From NCBI GenBank assembly GCA_947498985.1, contig CANMMF010000004.1, positions 533,662 through 597,661 on the forward strand: a stretch of 64,000 nucleotides of DNA, written 5' to 3'. Position 1 is the first letter of the stretch; each line of letters starts with the position of its first letter. Below, piece after piece: positions 8,909-18,215 of this stretch. This DNA is from an uncultured Paracoccaceae bacterium. Lineage in GTDB: Bacteria; Pseudomonadota; Alphaproteobacteria; Rhodobacterales; Rhodobacteraceae. Both the position numbers and the translations under genes were made by a program. The notes beneath the pieces were generated by a model that saw only the letters and a list, made by a program, of their open reading frames with translations, was not told the DNA's origin and ran no database searches.

Positions 8909-10786
8909 ATGGAAAATTTTCTATTTCAGGCCACTGTCTTTCTCGGCGCCGCGGTCATCGCGGTACCGATTGCCGCGCGGTTCGGGCTGGGCTCGGTGCT
9001 GGGCTACCTGCTGGCCGGGCTGATCATCGGGCCGGGGCTCGGACTGGTGGCCAATACCGAGGATATCCAGCATTTCGCGGAATTTGGCGTTGTGATGATG
9101 CTGTTTCTCATCGGGCTGGAGCTTGAACCCCGCGCCCTTTGGGACATGCGCCACCGGCTGATCGGCCTTGGCGGGCTGCAGATCGCCATCACCACAGGCC
9201 TTGTTATGGCCGCGTCGATTGCTTTCGGTCTGCCCTGGCAGACCTCGCTGGCCATCGGCATGATCCTGGCGCTCTCGTCAACCGCCATCGTGCTGCAGAC
9301 GCTGTCGGAAAAAGGGCTGATGCAGACCGCGGGCGGGCGGTCGACCTTTTCGGTGCTGCTGACGCAGGACATCGCGGTGATCCCGATGCTGATCGCGATG
9401 CCGCTGCTGGCGGTGGGCCCGATGGTGGCGCTGTCGCCCGACGGCTCGATCCAGCGCGCGGCAGAAGAGCACGGGCACCACAGCATGTCGCTGGTCGAAG
9501 GCTTGCCCGGCTGGGGTGTGGCGCTGGTGACGCTGGGCGTTGTCGCCGCGATCATCCTGGCAGGCGTCTACGGCGCGCGGCCGCTCTTCCGCTTCATCCA
9601 CTCCGCCAAGCTGCCGGAGATGTTCACCGCCATCGCCCTGCTGATTGTCGTGGGCATCGGCTTCCTGATGATGCTGGTCGGGCTTTCGCCGGCACTTGGC
9701 ACCTTCCTTGCGGGTGTGGTTCTGGCCAACTCCGAGTTCCGCCACGAGCTGGAATCCGATATCGAGCCTTTCAAGGGCCTGCTGCTGGGGCTCTTCTTCA
9801 TCACCGTCGGCGCGGGCATCAATGTTACCGCGCTGATGCGCGAGCCGATCCTGATCCTTTCGCTGGCCCTTGGCGTGATCGCGCTGAAAGGCGCGGTTCT
9901 TTACGGGCTCGGCAAGGCGTTCGGGCTGCGCGGGCGGGATCAATGGCTCTTTACGCTGGGCCTGGCGCAGGCGGGCGAGTTCGGCTTTGTGCTGATTTCC
10001 TTTGCGCTGCAGCAGGCGGTGCTCGACCAGCGTCTGGGGCAGACGCTGCTGTTGGTGGTGGCGCTCTCGATGCTGATCACGCCGCTTCTGTTCATCCTTT
10101 ACGAATGGCTCTCCAAACGGATTGTCGAGCGGACCGACGAGGAGCCCGAGCCCGACGATATCGACGCCCGAGGCCCTGTGATCATTGCCGGAATCGGGCG
10201 CTTTGGACAGGTGGTGAACCGGCTTGTGCAATCGGCGGGCTTCCAGTCGGTGGTGCTGGATCACAACATGCAGACGATCCAGCTGATGCGCCGCTTCGGC
10301 TACAAGGGCTTTTTCGGCGACCCGACCCGCCCGGAACTTCTGCACGCGGCGGGCATCGAAAGCGCGCGTGTTCTGGTGGCCGCGCTCGACGACCCGAAAT
10401 CCAACCTCAAGCTTGTGTCCTACGCGCGGCGCGTCCGGCCCGACCTGCATATCGTGGCGCGCGCGCGCGACCGGACCCATGTCTACAAGCTCTACCAGGC
10501 GGGCGCCAACGACATCGTGCGCGAAATGTTCGACAGCTCGCTGCGCGCCGGGCGCTACGTGCTGGAGAATATCGGCATGTCGGAATACGAGGCCGCGGTG
10601 GCGCAGGAGACCTTTTACCACCACGATCGCGAAACGGTGCGGGAGCTGGCCGCGCTCTGGGATCCCACAATTCCGGCGTCGGAAAACACCGCCTATATCG
10701 AGCGCGCCAAGGCGCTCGAAAAGGATCTGGAAACCGCGCTCTTCACCGCGCTGGAATCCTCCAGCAAGGAAAACACCGCCGCCTGA
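8909..10786 (+). CDS. Kef-type monovalent cation:proton antiporter (CPA2) with TrkA-N domain
   Basis: This 625-residue inner-membrane protein has a twelve-helix CPA2 exchanger domain (about residues 1-385; GLELEPRALWDMR and ILALSSTAIVLQTL are family landmarks). A cytosolic Rossmann RCK/TrkA-N domain follows, beginning at PVIIAGIGRFGQVV near residue 420, with the GxGxxG nucleotide-binding signature. It resembles KefB/KefC and YbaL proteins that exchange K+ for H+. The start MENFLFQAT was chosen because it begins directly with the first membrane helix. A bidirectional terminator separates it from carD. Confidence 0.92.
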   Translation: MENFLFQATVFLGAAVIAVPIAARFGLGSVLGYLLAGLIIGPGLGLVANTEDIQHFAEFGVVMMLFLIGLELEPRALWDMRHRLIGLGGLQIAITTGLVMAASIAFGLPWQTSLAIGMILALSSTAIVLQTLSEKGLMQTAGGRSTFSVLLTQDIAVIPMLIAMPLLAVGPMVALSPDGSIQRAAEEHGHHSMSLVEGLPGWGVALVTLGVVAAIILAGVYGARPLFRFIHSAKLPEMFTAIALLIVVGIGFLMMLVGLSPALGTFLAGVVLANSEFRHELESDIEPFKGLLLGLFFITVGAGINVTALMREPILILSLALGVIALKGAVLYGLGKAFGLRGRDQWLFTLGLAQAGEFGFVLISFALQQAVLDQRLGQTLLLVVALSMLITPLLFILYEWLSKRIVERTDEEPEPDDIDARGPVIIAGIGRFGQVVNRLVQSAGFQSVVLDHNMQTIQLMRRFGYKGFFGDPTRPELLHAAGIESARVLVAALDDPKSNLKLVSYARRVRPDLHIVARARDRTHVYKLYQAGANDIVREMFDSSLRAGRYVLENIGMSEYEAAVAQETFYHHDRETVRELAALWDPTIPASENTAYIERAKALEKDLETALFTALESSSKENTAA

Positions 10787-10810
10787 ATACCGCGACGCGT
10801 CCCGCAAAGC

Positions 10811-10841
10811 AAAAGCCGCGCCCGGGCAGGACGCGGCTTTT
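10811..10841. terminator. Bidirectional terminator between the Kef antiporter gene and carD
   Basis: The arms AAAAGCCGCG and CGCGGCTTTT are perfect complements (10 bp) around an 11-nt loop. A/T tracts on both sides let it terminate both convergent transcripts. Confidence 0.85.
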
Positions 10842-10861
10842 CCGTGTGGTGCGGCAGAGGG

Positions 10862-11371
10862 TTACGCGGCGCGCAGGCCCAGAACCTCGTCCACCTGCTT
10901 GGCGGCGGCAACCTCGTCCCCGCCCGAAACGGCGGCCACTTCACGGGTCAGACGCTCGAGCGCGGCCTCGTAAAGCTGGCGCTCCGAATAGGATTGTTCG
11001 CGCTGGTCGTCGGCGCGGTGCAGGTCGCGCACAACCTCGGCAATGGCGATCAGATCGCCGGAGTTGATCTTCTGCTCGTATTCCTGCGCCCGGCGCGACC
11101 ACATGGCCCGCTTGACCTTGGCCTTGCCTTTCAGCGTCTTCATCGCCTGGCTGACCACATCGGGCGAGCTCAGTGAGCGCATGCCGACCTCGGTGGCCTT
11201 GTGCGTCGGAACACGCAGGGTCATTTTGTCCTTCTCGAACGAGATCACAAACAGTTCCAGCTCGAATCCGGCGACTTCCTGCTTCTCGATCGAGACGATC
11301 TGTCCCACCCCATGAGCGGGATAGACAACATAGTCGTTCGGGCGGAACTCGGATTTCTTCGACTTACTCAT
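10862..11371 (-). CDS. carD: CarD family transcriptional regulator
   Basis: The protein has 169 residues. Residues 8-65 form the RNA-polymerase-interaction (Tudor-like) domain, starting FRPNDYVVYPAHGVGQI, as in Mfd and CarD proteins that bind the RNAP beta subunit. An all-helical DNA-binding domain follows (KRAMWSRRAQEYEQKINSGD, AEVVRDL) with a short Ala-rich tail. In Alphaproteobacteria CarD stabilises open complexes at many promoters, including rRNA promoters. It is a single-gene unit, with a 287-bp gap without a gene between it and fdxA. Confidence 0.95.
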   Translation of the reverse strand: MSKSKKSEFRPNDYVVYPAHGVGQIVSIEKQEVAGFELELFVISFEKDKMTLRVPTHKATEVGMRSLSSPDVVSQAMKTLKGKAKVKRAMWSRRAQEYEQKINSGDLIAIAEVVRDLHRADDQREQSYSERQLYEAALERLTREVAAVSGGDEVAAAKQVDEVLGLRAA

Positions 11372-11658
11372 GCAGACTTTCCTTGCGCTCAGCCGGTGCC
11401 GGGATCTTCAGGCGACAGAAAAGGCGACCGGGGACTGGCATGTTCCCGCTCACCTTGGCTCTACTTCGGCTTATGCCGCCGGGTTCTGAGGGATCCGGCG
11501 CCCAACACAGACTGGTTTCATTGAATGTGATCATATCATATTTTGCGCCCGCAGCATAGAAGGCACATGTCGCGCCGGTTAAGGCCACGATCTCAGCGTG
11601 TTACGACGCGTTCCTCGCGCGAAAATCGGGCGTTACGGGGGCGCGCCGCGAATCAGGC

Positions 11659-11997
11659 TCAGCCGCCTTCGCCCGCCGCCTCGGAGAAGTATTTGTCCAT
11701 CTTGCCGCTTTCGCCATCGCGATCATCCGCATCCGGCAGCGGGTCTTTCTTGGTAATGATCACCGGCCAGGATTCGGAGTATTTGCGGTTGAACTCCACC
11801 CATTTCTCCATGTCCGGCTCGGTGTCCGGACGGATGGCGTCGGCGGGGCATTCGGGCTCGCACACGCCGCAATCGATACATTCATCCGGATGGATCACCA
11901 GCATGTTCTCGCCTTCATAGAAGCAATCCACCGGACAGACCTCGACGCAATCGGTGTATTTGCAGGCGATGCAGTTGTCGGTGACGACATAGGTCAT
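11659..11997 (-). CDS. fdxA: 7Fe ferredoxin FdxA
   Basis: The 112-residue soluble electron carrier has the two cluster motifs of FdxA-type ferredoxins. The first, [18 protein letters not shown], would hold the 3Fe-4S cluster with one of the cysteines supplied by the second half. The second, [16 protein letters not shown], belongs to the 4Fe-4S cluster. The acidic C-terminal extension after [11 protein letters not shown] is family-typical. It is widely conserved beside the S4 protein and helicase genes in Rhodobacteraceae, as here. Confidence 0.95.
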   Translation of the reverse strand: MTYVVTDNCIACKYTDCVEVCPVDCFYEGENMLVIHPDECIDCGVCEPECPADAIRPDTEPDMEKWVEFNRKYSESWPVIITKKDPLPDADDRDGESGKMDKYFSEAAGEGG

Positions 11998-12051
11998 GAA
12001 TGCGGTCCGTGTCTCGTAGCGTCAGCTAGCTAGCTAGACCAGAGGCCGCGA

Positions 12052-12438
12052 TCATTCAAGCATGTCGGGGCGCGACTTTTCCATCTGCCGCCGGTCGCGC
12101 TTTGTCGGTCGGCCCTTGCCGTCGAATTTCGGTGCCCGGGGGGTCGCAGGCGCCTCGGAATGCGGTTTGGGCGGATCGAGATCGGTATAAAGCGCCTGCG
12201 CTTCGGGCGCCGGGCCGCGCCGCGTGCCCAGGGCCTCGATGCGGATGACCCGAACCTCACGCGATTGTGCAAAGGTCAGCACGTCCCCCACCCCGACCCC
12301 AAAGGCCGGTTTGCCGATGGGCACGCCGTTCACGCGGATGCCCGCGCCGACCGTTTTGGTCGCCAGGCTGCGCGTCTTGAAGAACCGCGCGTGCCAGAGC
12401 CACTTGTCGACGCGGAGTTTGCCTGCCTCCTCGGCCAC
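12052..12438 (-). CDS. S4-domain RNA-binding protein (Hsp15-like)
   Basis: The 128-residue protein has an N-terminal S4 RNA-binding domain (LRVDKWLWHARFFKTRS, then VGAGIRVNG) and a basic tail (KFDGKGRPTKRDRRQMEKSR). This is the layout of HslR/Hsp15, which binds stalled 50S subunits carrying nascent chains in E. coli. The start is GTG at 12438, immediately after the stop of the upstream helicase gene (TGA then GTG with no spacer), so translation is probably coupled. Ribosome rescue is a family-based suggestion, not shown by the sequence. Confidence 0.9.
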   Translation of the reverse strand: MAEEAGKLRVDKWLWHARFFKTRSLATKTVGAGIRVNGVPIGKPAFGVGVGDVLTFAQSREVRVIRIEALGTRRGPAPEAQALYTDLDPPKPHSEAPATPRAPKFDGKGRPTKRDRRQMEKSRPDMLE

Positions 12439-15360
12439 TCAGGTCTTGTCCTTGAGCCCCATGAGCGCGGCGGCAAAGGGGTTGTCGGGATCGATGGGCT
12501 TTTCCTTGCGCGGCGGGCGGGCCTCGAAGGTCTTGGCTCCGCGTTCGCCCTTGGGACCGCCCTTGCCGGGCTTGCCCTTGCCGCGCGGTTTGCCCTGACC
12601 GGGCTTGCCACCGCCGTCGCGGCGCGCGCCGCCGCCCTTTCGGGGGCCGCCCCGCTGCCCGCCACGAATGCCGCCCCAGGTGAAGGTGTAGAACACCTCC
12701 GTCTCGGGACCGGCCAGCGCCGCGTCGGGCGCGGTTCCGGGCAGGATCTCTTCGGCGGGTGTGTCCGCCACGGGCGCCTCTTCGGCAGGCGCGGCGGGCT
12801 CTTCGGCGACGGGGGCAGCGCCCTCGTCGGCAATCCCGACCACGGCCTCGGGAATGTCCGCAGGTGGCGGGACTTCGGCAGGTGCGGCGTCGCTGCCGGC
12901 GGAGGCCACTTGCGCGGCGTCCATCACCGGAATGTCCTCTGCCGGTACGCCATCCTCGGCCTTCACCACCGCGTCGACCGGTTTCACCTTCTCGCGCTCG
13001 GCCCTCTCGGACTTGTAGCCCAGCCCGCCCATCAGATCGGCGAACTGCTCCAGCGTAAGCCCGCTGATCGAGAGCATGTCGGAATTGGCTTCGAACCCGC
13101 CCCGGCTGTCCTCGCCGCGCAGCATGTCCGCGAGACGCTCCAGCATGTCGATGCGGATGGCGCGCGCGCCCGCCGCGCGGTAACCGCTGAGCGTGAGGTG
13201 CTGGGCCGGTGTGCCCGCGGGGTTCGGCACGGTGACAAGGCCCGGGGGCGGCGCTTCGGGAAACTCCTCCAACCCGTTGGCAAGGCTCCACAAAACCAGA
13301 CGCAACCGGGTCGGCGCTGGCTTCAGCAGCAGCGGCATGAAGATCGTGTACTGGCCGAAGCGCACGCCGTGCTTGCGCAGCATGCCGCGCGCGTCCTGGT
13401 CCAGCTGTTTGACGTCGTCGGCCACATCGGCGCGCGGGATCACCCCCATCGCCTCGACCAGCCGGAAGGCAAAGCCCTTGGCCAGCCCGTTCAGCGTCTC
13501 GTCGCCCTGCATCTTGCTGAGCGGCTCGAACTGCGCGGCAATCTTGCGGTCGATGAAATGCTGCAGGCGGCGTTCGACCTTGCCCGCGACATCCGCGCCG
13601 GCCTCTTCGTCGACAAAGGCCACAACGCGGGGTTTCAGCGGATCGTCGCCCTTCGCGAGCTTGCCCACCGCCTGTTCACCCCACATCAGGCCCCCCTGCT
13701 CGGTGAAATCGAGCTCGGTATCCGGCGCGTTGTAAAAACGGTCCGCCCGCAGATGGAAATGCGGCACCAGCGCCTGGACCGAGGCCTGACGGATCGTCTT
13801 GGCCTCCTGCCCCGTCGCGTCCTTGTCCTGACGGAACCGGAACCCTTCGAGCTTACCGACGAATTGTCCTTCGACGGTCACCTCGCCCTTGTCATTCACT
13901 TCGGCCAAGAGGGCCTCCTTTTGTTTCAACCGCCGAAGCAGCACGCTGGTCCGCCGGTCTACAAATCTTTGCGTCAGGCGCGCGTGCAGCGCGTCCGACA
14001 GGCTGTCTTCTACAGCGCGCGCCCGGGCGCGCCAATGGTCTTCATCGGCCACCCATCCACGCCGTTGCGCCACATAGGTCCAGGTTCTGATAAAGGCGAG
14101 ACGTTTCGACAATGTGTCAATGTCGCCGTCTGTCCGGTCGATGCGATTGATCTGTCGGGCCAGAAAATCATCCGGGATGGCGCCTTTTTCGTGCAGATGT
14201 GAAAAGATAACGCCCAGAAGCCCCGCATGTTCCGCCGCCGAGATGCCGCGGAAATCCGGGATCCGGCAGACATCCCACAAAAGCTGCACCGCGGACGGGC
14301 TGCTGGCGCGGGCCTGCACTTCGGCGTCCTGCCCCAGGGTGCGCAGCGCGCGCAGATCGTCGGCCTCGCGCGCTTTCATCAGCCAGTCATTGTCGGGCTT
14401 GACGTCGAGTGAGCGGTCCAGCGTCATGATCGAGGCGAAATTCAGCTGCGCGCTGCGCCAGTTGAGTTTCTTCAGCGGTGTGAACTGATGGTTGCAGATC
14501 GCCTCTGCCCAATCCTCCGGAATCGCCCCCGCCTCGCCGGTCACGCCGAAGGTGCCGTGGCTCATCCCGCGCCCGGCACGGCCCGCGATCTGGGCCAGTT
14601 CATTGGGCTGCAAGGGCCGCAGCCGCCGCCCGTCGAATTTTGTGAGCGACGAAAACGCAACGTGGTTGATGTCGAGGTTGAGCCCCATGCCGATGGCATC
14701 GGTGGCCACCAGAAAATCGACCTCGCCATTCTGGTAAAGATCGACCTGCGCGTTGCGGGTGCGCGGGCTGAGCGCGCCCATGACCACCGCCGCCCCGCCT
14801 TTCTGGCGTTTGAGCAGCTCGGCGATGGCATAGACATTCTCGACCGAGAACCCCACGATTGCGGTGCGCGCGGGCAGTCGGCTTATCTTTTTCGAACCTG
14901 TGTAGCTTAGCTGGCTCATCCGCTCGCGGCGGATGAACTGCACCCCGTCCACAAGCGCCGCAATCGGGCCGCGCATCGTGTCCGAGCCCAGAAACAGCGT
15001 CTCGTGCTGACCGCGCATGCGCAACAGCCGGTCGGTGAAGACATGCCCGCGTTCAGGATCGGCGCAAAGCTGGATCTCGTCTATCGCGACAAAATCGCAG
15101 CCCATGCCCTCGGGCATCGCCTCGACCGTGCAGACCCAGTATTGCGCCCGCGGCGGCACGATGCGCTCTTCGCCCGTGACCAGAGCCACCACGGAAGGCC
15201 CGCGAATGGCGACGATCTTGTCATAGACCTCGCGCGCCAGAAGCCGCAGCGGCAGACCGATGATCCCCGTGCGGTAGCCCAGCATCCGGTCGATGGCGTA
15301 ATGGGTCTTGCCGGTATTGGTCGGGCCGAGAACGGCGGCGACCGTGGCGCGTTGGGCCAT
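12439..15360 (-). CDS. SUV3-like DExH-box RNA helicase with low-complexity and RGG/KG-rich tail
   Basis: The 973-residue protein starts with a Walker A motif (GPTNTGKTH, residues 12-20) and has IDEIQLCADPERGH as motif II. A second RecA-like domain carries GVTGEAGAI and the motif VI-like QIAGRAGRG. These match the bacterial relatives of mitochondrial SUV3. From about residue 800 an Ala/Pro/Glu-rich linker runs about 100 residues. It ends in a Gly/Arg/Lys-rich stretch (GGIRGGQRGGPRKGGG and many KG repeats), a likely RNA-binding disordered tail. The gene is coupled to the S4 protein gene. A role in RNA unwinding or decay is likely from the family. Confidence 0.9.
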   Translation of the reverse strand: MAQRATVAAVLGPTNTGKTHYAIDRMLGYRTGIIGLPLRLLAREVYDKIVAIRGPSVVALVTGEERIVPPRAQYWVCTVEAMPEGMGCDFVAIDEIQLCADPERGHVFTDRLLRMRGQHETLFLGSDTMRGPIAALVDGVQFIRRERMSQLSYTGSKKISRLPARTAIVGFSVENVYAIAELLKRQKGGAAVVMGALSPRTRNAQVDLYQNGEVDFLVATDAIGMGLNLDINHVAFSSLTKFDGRRLRPLQPNELAQIAGRAGRGMSHGTFGVTGEAGAIPEDWAEAICNHQFTPLKKLNWRSAQLNFASIMTLDRSLDVKPDNDWLMKAREADDLRALRTLGQDAEVQARASSPSAVQLLWDVCRIPDFRGISAAEHAGLLGVIFSHLHEKGAIPDDFLARQINRIDRTDGDIDTLSKRLAFIRTWTYVAQRRGWVADEDHWRARARAVEDSLSDALHARLTQRFVDRRTSVLLRRLKQKEALLAEVNDKGEVTVEGQFVGKLEGFRFRQDKDATGQEAKTIRQASVQALVPHFHLRADRFYNAPDTELDFTEQGGLMWGEQAVGKLAKGDDPLKPRVVAFVDEEAGADVAGKVERRLQHFIDRKIAAQFEPLSKMQGDETLNGLAKGFAFRLVEAMGVIPRADVADDVKQLDQDARGMLRKHGVRFGQYTIFMPLLLKPAPTRLRLVLWSLANGLEEFPEAPPPGLVTVPNPAGTPAQHLTLSGYRAAGARAIRIDMLERLADMLRGEDSRGGFEANSDMLSISGLTLEQFADLMGGLGYKSERAEREKVKPVDAVVKAEDGVPAEDIPVMDAAQVASAGSDAAPAEVPPPADIPEAVVGIADEGAAPVAEEPAAPAEEAPVADTPAEEILPGTAPDAALAGPETEVFYTFTWGGIRGGQRGGPRKGGGARRDGGGKPGQGKPRGKGKPGKGGPKGERGAKTFEARPPRKEKPIDPDNPFAAALMGLKDKT

Positions 15361-15403
15361 CTGGCCAGCCTCTCAAATCAGCGTGACAGGTCCGGGGGTT
15401 GGA

Positions 15404-15973
15404 TCAGAGTTCGATGCCGCGTGCAATGCGTTCCAGACGCTCCATCGCGCGGATCACATCCGCATCATGCGGGCGCATCCTCAGCACCCGCTCATAGGCG
15501 TCATAGGCCAGGATCGGCCGGTCCACCTGCTCATGAATCGCGCCGATCCCGCGCAAAGCCGCAAAATGGCTGGGGTTGAGGTTGAGCACCCGCGCCAGCG
15601 CATCCATCGCCGGGCCGTAGCGATCGGCCTGGTAATAGGCCAGTGCCAGCCCGTGCCAGCCTTCGGCGAAATCCGGCGCATGATCGGTCAGCGCGCGAAA
15701 ATGCTCGATCGCCTTGGTGTGATCCGACAGCTCCAGCGCATCGCGCCCGCGTTTGAGCAGCAGATCCATCGCCGCGGAGCCCGATTTCGACCATTCGGAG
15801 AGAATCTGCCGTTCCAGCCGCGACGCGGCGCTGTCATCTTCGGCCTGCCGCAGCTCTTCGAGCAGCTCGGCGGCGCGCGAATCTGCCCGGGCCGGGACGC
15901 CAGGTATGGAAAACATGACTACGGCTGCCAGTGCCGTGACGGTAGATTTGAAATTCATGACACCCATGCTCAT
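15404..15973 (-). CDS. Periplasmic TPR protein
   Basis: The 189-residue protein has a Sec signal peptide (MNFKSTVTALAAVVMF, cleavage near ARA-DSR) followed by a helical domain. Then come about three tetratricopeptide repeats (AIEHFRALTDHAPDFAEGWH, AMDALARVLNLNPSHFAALR, AYDAYERVLRMRPHDADVIR). It is probably an exported scaffold; the partner is unknown. The start at 15973 has an AGGA element 6 nt upstream; a second ATG at 15958 is a good alternative. It is divergent from the SCP2 gene with 66 bp between starts. Confidence 0.82.
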   Translation of the reverse strand: MSMGVMNFKSTVTALAAVVMFSIPGVPARADSRAAELLEELRQAEDDSAASRLERQILSEWSKSGSAAMDLLLKRGRDALELSDHTKAIEHFRALTDHAPDFAEGWHGLALAYYQADRYGPAMDALARVLNLNPSHFAALRGIGAIHEQVDRPILAYDAYERVLRMRPHDADVIRAMERLERIARGIEL

Positions 15974-16039
15974 AACAGTCCTGAGTGTAGCGCCTGAGCG
16001 TCGGAATGCCAGCGCAGGTTTTCGTAAGGAAGGAAGAAC

Positions 16040-16330
16040 ATGAGCGATACCATAACGGCCGCCGTCGCGGCCCTGAACGAAAAGATGGACGGTGCGGGCT
16101 TTGACGGCACCGCCAAGTTTGTGATGGGCGACGAGGGCAGCTTTATCGTCGACGAATCCGGCGCGCGCGAAGGCGACGACGACGCGGACGTTACCCTCAG
16201 CGCGGATGTGGACACGTTCCAGCAGATCTTCGAGGGTGAGCTGAACCCGACCACCGCCTTCATGTCCGGCAAGCTGACCATCGACGGCGACATGGGCAAG
16301 GCCATGCAACTGGCGCAGGTGCTGGCCTGA
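16040..16330 (+). CDS. SCP2 sterol-binding domain protein
   Basis: This is a 96-residue single-domain protein of the SCP2 lipid-carrier fold. The N-terminal helix (IAAAVAALNEKM-like) is followed by KFVMGDEGSFIVDE and ADVDTFQQIFEGELNPTTAF, and it ends with the family phrase GKLTIDGDMGKAMQLAQVL. It may bind acyl chains or other lipids. Its stop codon overlaps the start of the next hydrolase gene by one base (TGATG), which implies coupled expression in a two-gene lipid-related operon. Confidence 0.9.
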   Translation: MSDTITAAVAALNEKMDGAGFDGTAKFVMGDEGSFIVDESGAREGDDDADVTLSADVDTFQQIFEGELNPTTAFMSGKLTIDGDMGKAMQLAQVLA

Positions 16331-17301
16331 TGGATCTGACCTCTGCCACTTTCCATGCCGATCTGGCCGAAGGCCCGGCAGAGGCGCGTGCCTTCTGGAC
16401 GCAGGCCGATGACGGCCTGCGCATCCGAGTGGCGCATTATCCCGCGCGGGACGCAGACAGCGCACGCGGCAGCGTGCTGCTGTTTCCCGGGCGCACCGAA
16501 TATGTCGAGAAATACGGCCGCACCGCCGCCGTGATGGCCGGACGCGGCTATCACACGCTGACCATCGACTGGCGCGGACAGGGCCTGGCCGACCGCATGC
16601 TGGAGGACCGGCGCGCCGGTCACGTGGAGGTCTTCGAGGATTACCAGCGCGACGTCGCCGCCATGCTCAGCGCCGCCGAGGCGCTGGAGCTGCCGCGCCC
16701 CTGGCACATGATCGGCCATTCCATGGGCGGCGCCATCGGGCTGCGTGCGGTGATGGACGGGCTGCCCGTCGCCTCCTGCGTCTTCACCGGTCCTATGTGG
16801 GGGATCCACATCTCCACCACCGTGCGTCCCGCCGCCTGGGCGCTTACCTGGTCGTCGAAACATGTGGGGCTGGGCCATCTCTTTGCGCCGGGCACCGGCA
16901 CCGAAAGCTATACCGCCACAGGCGAGTTCGAGGACAACACCCTGACCACCGATCCCGAAATGTGGGATTACATGCGCCGCCAGGTGCTGGCGCAGCCGGA
17001 ACTGCAGCTGGGCGGCCCGTCGATGCACTGGCTGCACGAGGCGCTGGCCGAATGCCGCGGGCTGGTGCGGCGGCCCTCGCCCGACCTGCCCTGCCTTTGC
17101 TTTGTCGGCTCAAACGAGCGCATTGTCGACGTCCCGCGTATCCATGACCGCATGGCGCGCTGGCCCGGCGGGCATCTCGATGTGCTCGAGGGCGGCGAGC
17201 ACGAAGTGCTGATGGAGCGCCCCGAGCTGCGCGACCGCGTGCTGTCGATGGCGATCGACCAGTTCGACGGCGCCGGTGCGCGGACCGCGTTAACCGCCTG
17301 A
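16330..17301 (+). CDS. Alpha/beta hydrolase, lysophospholipase L2-like
   Basis: The 323-residue protein has the serine hydrolase (Hydrolase_4) layout. The oxyanion strand VLLFPGRTEYVEKYG is followed by DWRGQGLADR, with the nucleophile elbow GHSMGGAIG near residue 134. The Asp region is in ERIVDVPRIH and the His is in EGGEHEVLMERPE. Homologues in Rhodobacteraceae are called lysophospholipase (PldB-like). No signal peptide is visible. It is coupled to the SCP2 gene. Its last 12 bases overlap the 3' end of the convergent aldolase gene. Confidence 0.87.
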   Translation: MDLTSATFHADLAEGPAEARAFWTQADDGLRIRVAHYPARDADSARGSVLLFPGRTEYVEKYGRTAAVMAGRGYHTLTIDWRGQGLADRMLEDRRAGHVEVFEDYQRDVAAMLSAAEALELPRPWHMIGHSMGGAIGLRAVMDGLPVASCVFTGPMWGIHISTTVRPAAWALTWSSKHVGLGHLFAPGTGTESYTATGEFEDNTLTTDPEMWDYMRRQVLAQPELQLGGPSMHWLHEALAECRGLVRRPSPDLPCLCFVGSNERIVDVPRIHDRMARWPGGHLDVLEGGEHEVLMERPELRDRVLSMAIDQFDGAGARTALTA

Positions 17302-18066
17302 TTTTATGGCATGCACGCCCTGCGCCACGGCGGACGCCCCGGCGCGGATCCAGTTGTGCTCCGAGGCCACGAAAAACACGCTGATCCCGTAATCTTTCGC
17401 CCAGTCCGCAGCTTTCTCGGCATCGGGCACAAAACTGATACAGGCGCAGCCTTCGGCGCGCGCGGCCGCGCCCACGCGTTTCATCGCGGCATCGAGCTCG
17501 GCCCCGCCGATGGCGGTCTGGCCGTAGCTCACCGACAGATCCGCGGGGCCCACAAAGAGCCCGTCAATGCCGTCGGTTGCGGCAATCTCCTCGACCGCCT
17601 CCACCCCGGCAGGCTCCTCGATCTGGGCGATGACCACCGTCTCCGTGCGGCTTTGCTCCAGCACATCGGCCATCGGGCGCGTGGCATAGCCCGCCCAGCG
17701 GGTCGAGCCCGCATAGCCACGCCCGCCAACCCCGAACCGCCCGGCGCGCGCCACCTCACGGGCCTTTTCGGCGCTGTCCACATGCGGCACCACCACCCCC
17801 ACCGCGCCGTAATCCAGCGCATGCAGGATCTCGCGCGGACTGCCGTCGCCGACCCGGATCAGCACCGGAAAATCGCACGCCCGCGCCACCGCGCAGCAGG
17901 CATCGAGCGCGCCACGGTCAAACGGCGAATGCTCGGCATCCAGGCAGACAAAATCGAGCCCCGAGGACACCAGCACCTCCAGAATCTGGACGTCCGGGGT
18001 CTTCATGAAGGTCCCCGCCAGCGGCGCGCCGCTCAACATCCTGTCCCGAAATCCGGCAATCCGCAT
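17290..18066 (-). CDS. HpcH/HpaI family aldolase
   Basis: The 258-residue TIM-barrel enzyme is of the class II (metal-dependent) 2-keto-3-deoxy-sugar-acid or hydroxy-oxo-acid aldolase type. Landmarks are GTFMKTPDVQILEVLV, the metal-site region CLDAEHSPFDRG, AVGVVVPHVDSAEKAREV, QIEEPAGVEAVEEIA with the metal glutamate, and LFVGPADLSVSYG with the metal aspartate. It probably cleaves a pyruvate-yielding hydroxy-oxo acid. The physiological substrate is not deducible, since no catabolic neighbours are present. It is divergent from the DNA exonuclease gene. Confidence 0.88.
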   Translation of the reverse strand: MRIAGFRDRMLSGAPLAGTFMKTPDVQILEVLVSSGLDFVCLDAEHSPFDRGALDACCAVARACDFPVLIRVGDGSPREILHALDYGAVGVVVPHVDSAEKAREVARAGRFGVGGRGYAGSTRWAGYATRPMADVLEQSRTETVVIAQIEEPAGVEAVEEIAATDGIDGLFVGPADLSVSYGQTAIGGAELDAAMKRVGAAARAEGCACISFVPDAEKAADWAKDYGISVFFVASEHNWIRAGASAVAQGVHAIKSGG

Positions 18067-18127
18067 GGTGTTCCTCCCGTTTGCGCCAAGGGAGCGTGCT
18101 TTGCGATCAAAGACAAGCCCCTGCTGC

Positions 18128-18149
18128 TTCTTCTCTTTCCAAATACGCC
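18128..18149. repeat. R2 dispersed motif, copy 1
   Basis: The sequence TTCTTCTCTTTCCAAATACG here recurs almost unchanged at 20894-20914 and as both arms of a hairpin at 44933-45002. This copy lies in the divergent region between the aldolase and exonuclease genes. Confidence 0.6.
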
Positions 18150-18215
18150 GCGTGACGCGCGCCCCACGCGCGCCACCAGCCTTTTCGCGCCGCCCGCGCC
18201 GCCTATACTCCCCTC

